Source of the DNA: Hemileia vastatrix
Taxonomy: Eukaryota; Basidiomycota; Pucciniomycetes; Pucciniales; Zaghouaniaceae
Length of the DNA: 64,000 nt
NCBI GenBank assembly: GCA_030280995.1
Contig: JASXTE010000001.1
Coordinates: forward strand, 628,501 to 692,500
Reading direction: 5' to 3'
The position numbers and the translations under genes are program-made. The notes under the pieces were generated by a model that saw only the letters and a program-made list of their open reading frames with translations, did not search any database and was not told the DNA's origin. Of the stretch, positions 58,214 through 64,000 are shown one piece after another. Each line of letters opens with the position of its first letter. Positions within the stretch are counted from its first letter, which is position 1.

Positions 58214-58452
58214 ATCTTTAAATAAAGATATATAGCCAATCTTCTTCCTTGAACTTTAATTAAAATTAATTAAGAATCTTGATAGAGAACAGAGACTTGA
58301 TAAAAAACTTGATGAATACTTGCAGAGAAGAGAAACATTAAAAAGAAAAAGTTGAAAATCCACTTGGTATATCTCCAAGGGAGCTGACCTACTACAACCT
58401 GGGATTTCCTCATCTTGGGGAGAGGTTGTAGCACTAGGGTTATCAGCCCTTA

Positions 58453-60833
58453 TTACTCTAAAAAAGACAGACTCTCAATAGAGCCTGAGCCGCACTCCAA
58501 AAAACCAGAGGCAGCACCCACTTCCTTCCTTCTCCTGCAACAGTCCATGCACTGGCACATTGAAGATAAACCAGGCCTGGTCTCCCAACCATCCTCTCCA
58601 GGGGATGACAACCTCATGTGATGTCTCCTATCATCTTCACCAGTCAACTCCAAACTGATTCCCAAATCAAATTGATAACCAATTCTTGCCTGAAAATCCA
58701 TCAAGAATGGCCCACCCAAAACTGCTTTTACATTACCTTTAGAAATGTAAAAATGAACCTTCCCTGAGGCTCTGCCAACATCTAACTTCACAAACTCTGA
58801 AGTTCCAACCAATTCAGTGACATGGCCACCGATCCCTCTCAAATTCCCACCAATACCAGTTTTTATGGGGAGGCCCATATGAGTTGCCTCAAACAAAGAA
58901 ATCAGGTTTATCTGAGAACCTGAATCCACCAATGCCCTTGCCTCCCTGCCATTCAGAGTGACATTGACATATCCCAGAGGAGCAGAAAAATGAGTTTCCA
59001 ACCCCTCACCAAACTTTTCAGCAGAATCACAAATGTATTCTACCTCCCCAGAAGAAACTCTTCTCCTGGTCAACAACTTTTTCTGTCTATCCGCCAACCC
59101 TGGACTGATAGCATACAATTCCCCATAAGATAGGGAAACCTGACCCTGATTCATCCTTTCCAGGACAGAGTCCATAACATTAACTTGACCAGAAACTACT
59201 GGCCTCTCAAAGTGAGCTCTTTGTTTCACCACCTTGGTCCTAGAAGCTTCTTGAGGACCAGAACCACCAACAGATTTACCATTAACAAGAACCAAACCAG
59301 ATCCCTCACCAGAACCTCTGACTCCAGCAGGCTTAGGCAATGAAGCCAAAGGGACATCCTCCTCAGAGTCAGAATCCACCTCCATTGGCATTGGCTCACA
59401 ATTCATATCTAATGCGCCAAAACTATGGGGGCCCATATCAGCCATACCCTTCTGCATCTTGTACAGCTCCTCTTTGCTGTACCTCTTCCTAGCTGCACTC
59501 AGCTTAGGATCCACCTTTGAAGAATTTGGCTTTGGTTGGGCCTGAGAACTGCTCTTAGGCCTTCCCACCTTTCCCGCTTCCACATCATAAACACCAGCCA
59601 AGCATTCACCACTTGACTGTCCACCACAAGAATACAACTCCAAACCACCAAAGAAGTAGAAAAAGAGACCTTATTGACCTCCTTCCCCTTTCCCTTGCCA
59701 TCCTCATTCTCCTTACCAGAAGTCTTCCCTTGATCAGGAATCTCCTCAAACCTTGGCCTCCTTTGATTGAGACCTCCCCTTCTCCTGACCAAATCAACAG
59801 GAGCCTTCTCCTCACTGGGCTTAACAAAAGAACCATCAGGGAACTTGAAAAACCTGCCATCAAATTCCACCTTTCCTTCAGACACATCTCTGTTCAATGC
59901 CCAACAATCATTGGACCTGTGCCCCCTCCTGCTGCAATAAGAGAAGACCCAAGGATCACTCCTACCAGCCCTCTTATCAAAATCTCTAGGCTGAGAAGGT
60001 GCCTTATTGATCTTCTTAGCCTCCTGAACAAAAATATGCAGCTGCTTTGTAAGATCAGCCAACTGCTCCACCATTGTGTCCCTCTCCTGTTTGGGAACCT
60101 GCACCAAATTTTTCTCCTCCTTCTTCTCCCTAACTTCCTCTTCAGCCAAAGCCTCACTGACTTTGCTGACATACTTGGCACACCCCTCCTGATAGGTGTC
60201 CACAGCCAATAACTTCAAATGGGCCTCAACAGCCTCCTTCACCTTATCCAAGGCAGGCAACTTCTGGTCCCCATTAGAAAGAGTCTTCATCAATTCCTTT
60301 CTTGAAAACTCCTTCAACACATCCATCCTGACATCTCTAGCCAGGGCAGACCAAAAAAAATCCTTGGCAGCATTTTCATGTGCCAGCTCCTCCACTTCCA
60401 CCAAATATTCCACCACAGGATCAAACTGTAGCAGAAACTTCCTGTAACTATGTAAGTTACCAACACCACCATATAATTTCCATTCACTGACAACCTTGTT
60501 CAGATCCACCATAGTGAACCTGACACCCAATCTATCCACCATTTCCCTACACAAAAATTTCCAATCCCTCTTCTTGTAGCCAGACATGGCCACAATCTCC
60601 TTCTCCACTGACCTATCACCAATGAAGAAGATAATCTGCTTCACCATGTCCAGGTAGGAAGCACCATCCACTCCAGCAGCAATTTCATACTTCTCTAGAA
60701 ACCACTTAACATCCTCCCCATTAAACTTGGTACCATCCCAAGTTTTAATCCTCACACACTCCCTAATCATCACAGAAGGAGGACCATCCCCCCCACTGAC
60801 AGTCACCACAGGAATAGAGGGACCAGAAGCCAT
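58453..60833 (-). pseudogene. R1 gag-pro
   Basis: ATG at 60833 (MASGPSIPVVTVSGG). Gag core EDVKWFLEKYEIAAG..DWKFLCREMVDRLG; zinc-knuckle relic YCSRRGHRSNDC lacking its first Cys; a basic linker; then a one-base shift near 59655 (in frame in the old copy) into ELYSCGGQSSGEC. Protease ALVDSGSQINLISLF, then AVLGGPFLMDF and a Cys-rich end (CQCMDCCRRR). Ends in TAA near 58453. Encodes the virion core and maturation protease. Confidence 0.85.
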
Positions 60834-60903
60834 TCCTCCAGTCCAAAACACCAAAAAGAGCCAACCAAAGAAAACAGAGATTCCAAAGAACTAGCAAGTT
60901 CTA

Positions 60904-60920
60904 CCCCACGTTGGGCGCCA
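60904..60920 (-). other. R1 primer binding site, tRNA-Lys(CUU)
   Basis: Minus-strand TGGCGCCCAACGTGGGG, four bases after the LTR, is complementary to the 3' end of eukaryotic tRNA-Lys(CUU), CCCCACGTTGGGCGCCA. Confidence 0.8.
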
Positions 60921-60924
60921 GAAA

Positions 60925-61992
60925 TGTAGACAATCCTATAGTACTAGCTATAGGCCTTGACCAAGGGAGTTGGAGAAAAACCAGAGAGAAAAACCCCTGT
61001 CCCTTTAGAAAAATAGAGTGAGATTTACTTGCTAAAGTAAGTTGGTTCCTGGTTTTCTAAAGCTCCTGTTTAACACACTTGAATGCTTGATGAGCCAAGA
61101 AAGTAGTCCCCAGATAGACTACCAGACCAAAGAACTGAAATGTAGAACAAAGTCCACACCAGAGACAGCAAAGATACTTGATGTAGGCTGCAAATCCACA
61201 CCAGAGACAGCAATAATACTTGCTATAGCTTGCAAGACTATAACAGAGAAAAAAGTTGCCAAAGTTAAGTTAAATGAAGAACTCACTTGCAACAAACACA
61301 GCCAATTGTGGCCAGAAAACAGTGAAAACTGAGTGAGGAACAATGATATCACCTCCGGATGGTTCTATGATGATTAAGGTTGCCCCAAACTGTCTTCTTC
61401 ACTATGTACACACTGACCACTAACTAAGAGCCCATGCACACCCATCAATCTGGCACCTGTACCCGCCAAATTGCATAAAAAACCCTCCTGAAGCGCTCCC
61501 CAACCTCCTAAAACAGAGGTGGGCGGGCCGCCCAATGTCAGAGATGCCGCCTGAAGCGGCCCGGCCTCCCTGAAGCCAGAAAACCAACAAAAACCACTAA
61601 TATACTTAGAAAAATTAGCTACAACTATTAAAACCTTTAAAACACGGAATTTCACTATAACAACATTGTGACATGAAATATAGAGAAAAATTAGCTCTAT
61701 CCAATGGTACTAAGCACTTAACCCTAAGACTTAAGGTTAGCCCGTAAAACACAAAAAACAAAATTAAACAGCAATCTTTTATAAATGAAAAATGAGGAAA
61801 TGACCCCTTAAAACTCAGAATATAAAAAATGTCTCCAAGACATAAAATATAGAGAAAAACCATACCCGCAGACCCAATATCCACGGAATAAAACCAGAAA
61901 AATACCCAATTCCTTAACAGATGTCAATTAAGACATGCACAAACAGCGCCAAATCACACAACAAAGGCGTCTGCCAATGTTGGAAGACCACA
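60925..61992 (-). repeat. R1 5' LTR
   Basis: 1068 bp; carries a deletion of about 25 bp near 61860 relative to the 3' LTR. Right flank CCGG. Confidence 0.9.
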
Positions 61993-61996
61993 CCGG

Positions 61997-62284
61997 TAAA
62001 GTGCAGGGGGTAGTAAAGCCAAAGTTTCATAAAAGACTTTCAAGATTCATGACATGAAAAAATTTTGGTGATACCCACTCCTTACTTCAAAAAAATCCAG
62101 GGGTGGGGGATTGTCAAATTTTCAAAGGAGACATGAAAATTTTATTTAAAAAAAGAATATTTAACATTAAAATACGAAAATTCAAGTAATGATCAATAGA
62201 GTAATGAAATACAGGAAATTATTGTAAATTTTATGTAAAAATAAATATGAACAGTTGAAGTGTGAAAGAATTAAAGGGAGCTAG
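61997..62284. other. T1 spacer, right of R1
   Basis: Continuation of the TET-Myb spacer with one more GATACCCACTCCTTACTTC unit. No gene. Confidence 0.65.
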
Positions 62285-63631
62285 TCAAAAAAAAAATTTC
62301 ATTAATAATTCTATTTCTTCAAAAGATTTGTTTGCTTTAACGCATTGGATCATGAAATTGTTCTTTTTAGAACTTTCTTCAAGATCATGCTTATATTTCA
62401 TCTGATCTAATAGGTTTTGATGTTTGAGTGTTTTCTCCTCTTTTTTTGATTTTTCAATACTTAGAGTTAACTCAAACTTCTTCTCCTCCAAATATTGGGC
62501 CCGATCATTCTTCTGTAAAGAGAGCTCGTACTTCCTCTCTTCCAAATCTTGTAGCCTATCATCCCTCCTTAAAGAGAGCTCTTGTTTCTTCTTTTCAAAG
62601 CTTAGAGTCTCTTTAGCAATTTCCACTTGTTCTAGAGTGATAATAAAAATTAATATAAAGTAGAAGAAAAGCAGAGTAAAGTAATAAGAGGTATGGTATC
62701 ACTTACCAGCATCACGTTTCTCTAAAAATTGTTCAATAGAAAAAAAAGGGGTTTGTGATGAAGTATCACTTTTTCGACTTCTTTGGGAGTGGAAATTTAG
62801 ACTACTTGAAGCCCTACGCTTCTTGTTCAAGGTCATATTTTCCTCCTCATCACTGTCGCTACCTTCAGACTCAGTTGATTGAGGATCCTGGGCTTGTTCG
62901 TCAGCCTTTTAAGAAATAAGAAAAAGATAAGTAAATAAAAAATAGAATTGATAAGATAAAAGAAAAAAGAAACAGACCTGAGTTAGATTTGGTTGGGTTA
63001 AATCGCCAATAGGATCTACAGAAAAGCTATCTAGATTGGTCTCATTCAAATGAGGGGAGGCCTGAGTGGAGGAAGAGGATGGGAAAAGATTTGCTTCAAC
63101 ATCATGTTCAGAGATAGGATCTTCTCCATCCAACATGTTTACAGGATTAACAATGGTTTGCTCTCCAAAAATTGCATCCATCTCTTTAAAGTAAGGACAT
63201 AAAGATTCAAGTTTATTCTCTATGAATTTGATGTCCTTAGTTATATCAATGTCAGTAACCCCAAAACCAGTGGAAGATGAAAGAGCCTTTGCCTTCTTGT
63301 ATTTGGCTCAGTAATGCTTGAAGCGTTCAGACATCTGTTTAGGCAAAAGATCAATCCTTCCCTTGGTCTTATTCTGTAATTCATTTGCCATTAGAAGATA
63401 GCCATTAACTTTTGATGCTGGGGGCCATCCTACTTTAGTTGCATACTCAGTACCAAAACAAGAATAATAGTTAGATTTGGTTTTCAGCCAGTTGATAAGA
63501 ATGAGATGATCATCTTTTTATAATTGAACAGTCTTAGATTTCTCAGCTGAGTGGGGGAAAGAGGGAGTAGTGGGATTTAAAGAAATACTGAGTGATGGCT
63601 GCCTTTGAGAAGATCTAGGACAACAAGGCAT
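62285..63631 (-). pseudogene. Myb/SANT-like protein of T1 (copy 2)
   Basis: Exons 63631-62978, 62905-62707 and 62631-62285, introns GTCTGT..AAAAG and GTAAGT..TCTAG; 399 codons. N-terminal HLILINWLKTKSNYYSCFG and KVNGYLLMANELQ region (trihelix Myb/SANT-like), CPYFKEMDAIFGEQTIVNP, an acidic exon (TESEGSDSDEEEN) with basic KKRR, and a long charged coiled coil (LEERKYELSLQKNDRAQYLEE). TAA at 63518-63520 and TGA at 63308-63310 interrupt it. Probably the DNA-binding partner of the Harbinger-type transposase; convergent with the TET-like gene in both T1 copies. Confidence 0.65.
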
Positions 63632-64000
63632 GTTAAAATATAAATGAAGATGAAAGGGAGCAGAAACAAGCAGATTAAATAGCAAGATTAAAAGGAGCAG
63701 AAACAAGCAGATGAGATGGTGAGGGGTTCTGAGTGGATAGAATGGACAGGATGGGATGAGAATGTGAGTGTGCATCAAGATAGAAGCCATATCCAGAGAG
63801 TATTCCAAGATGTGGTTATAGCAGAAAGTAGGTCAAGATGTGGTTATGACAGAAAGTTGTCCAAGATGTAGTTATGAAAAATTGAGTAAAAAAATGTTGG
63901 ATAAGAGGTGAAAATTGATACATAAAGTGTCTAATAACCCAATTATTAGCAAAAATAATTGCGGAAGATAATTGGGGTATGCAGATTATTTTCCACAATT
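63632..64000. other. Upstream region of Myb/SANT copy 2, toward the right end of T1
   Basis: No gene. Three tandem-like copies of CCAAGATGTGGTTAT / TCAAGATGTGGTTAT (63808-63880) and the hairpin TAATAACCCAATTATTAG near 63932. Confidence 0.6.

Larger units (their letters stand above)
40460..61992 (-). mobile_element. R1: gypsy-type LTR retrotransposon with antisense genes, split by G2
   Basis: LTRs 40460-41552 and 60925-61992 are flanked by CCGG (40456-40459, 61993-61996). On the minus strand: tRNA-Lys PBS, gag-pro, RT, (G2 insertion), RNase H, integrase with GPY motif and no chromodomain. Then, before the 3' LTR, two plus-strand (antisense) genes embedded in hairpin repeats. Without G2 it is about 13.1 kb, large for gypsy. 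Pol carries several stops and frameshifts. Confidence 0.9.
35089..64000. mobile_element. T1 copy 2: PIF/Harbinger-like transposon with TET-like and Myb/SANT genes (split by R1)
   Basis: Left end set at GGGGGTATCAATG (35089), sharing its terminus with the MITE at 34391. In order: Harbinger-type DDE transposase (35499-36765, plus), a 1.9-kb low-complexity spacer, TET/JBP-like dioxygenase (38638-39853, plus), R1 insertion 40460-61992 at target CCGG, Myb/SANT-like gene (62285-63631, minus). TACCCCAATT near 35240 and AATTGGGGTA near 63970 are inverted, suggesting matching terminal regions with the right tip outside the window. The TET-Myb pair also occurs at 1056-3014. That the transposase belongs to the same element is inferred, since only this copy shows it. 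Confidence 0.5.

Noticed and set aside
1..64000. tRNA or rRNA genes
   Set aside because: I scanned for cloverleaf-like and rRNA-like conserved segments and found none; the tRNA-complementary pieces are primer binding sites.

Overview
This AT-rich window looks like nuclear DNA of a basidiomycete, most likely a rust fungus (Pucciniales) with a large transposon-swollen genome. The reasons are short GT-AG introns, two recognisable fungal housekeeping-type genes, Ty1/copia and Ty3/gypsy elements, and transposon-borne TET/JBP-like dioxygenase and Myb/SANT-like genes of a kind common in rusts. The species cannot be fixed from sequence alone.

Only about 5 kb looks like host gene space. GOT1 (28722-29410, minus, five exons, 138 aa) and an ankyrin plus DIL-domain gene (30179-33878, plus, four exons, 1126 aa) are divergent and share an intergenic region filled by a 16-bp minisatellite (29466-29957). 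Almost everything else is mobile DNA.

Left block (1-17021): a decayed fragment of transposon T1 (TET-like C-terminus 1056-1412, Myb/SANT gene 2166-3014), then an old, RT-deleted copy of a large gypsy-type LTR retrotransposon I call R1 (3497-17021, minus), itself invaded by solo LTRs (4403-5496, 10268-11349) and by another LTR-bearing unit (7779-10263). Next is T2 (17843-22399), a Tc1/mariner-type DD34E transposon with about 360-bp terminal inverted repeats and a second, non-transposase gene, invaded by two CACTA-like MITEs. A nearly intact Ty1/copia element follows (22859-28223, TSD AAATG).

Right block (34391-64000): MITEs, then a second copy of T1 carrying a PIF/Harbinger transposase (35499-36765), a TET/JBP-like 2OG-Fe(II) dioxygenase (38638-39853) and, past a 21.5-kb nested insertion, the convergent Myb/SANT gene (62285-63631). 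The insertion is a full R1 (40460-61992, minus, tRNA-Lys PBS), which contains a complete chromovirus-type gypsy element G2 (47967-56423, minus, TSD GAAGC).

The two most notable systems are: (1) T1, apparently a three-gene Harbinger-type transposon that includes a DNA/RNA-modifying-type dioxygenase, with the TET-Myb convergent pair present in both copies; and (2) antisense genes between pol and the 3' LTR of R1, G2 and probably a third element, all encoding the same six-cysteine cluster CX2CX6CX12-15CX2CX6C (Zn2Cys6 spacing). In R1 these genes lie among many AGTC-N6-GACT dyads and larger hairpins with compensatory base changes. Most transposon genes here are broken, mainly by C-to-T type nonsense changes, but the antisense genes of G2 and (first gene) of R1 are open after splicing.
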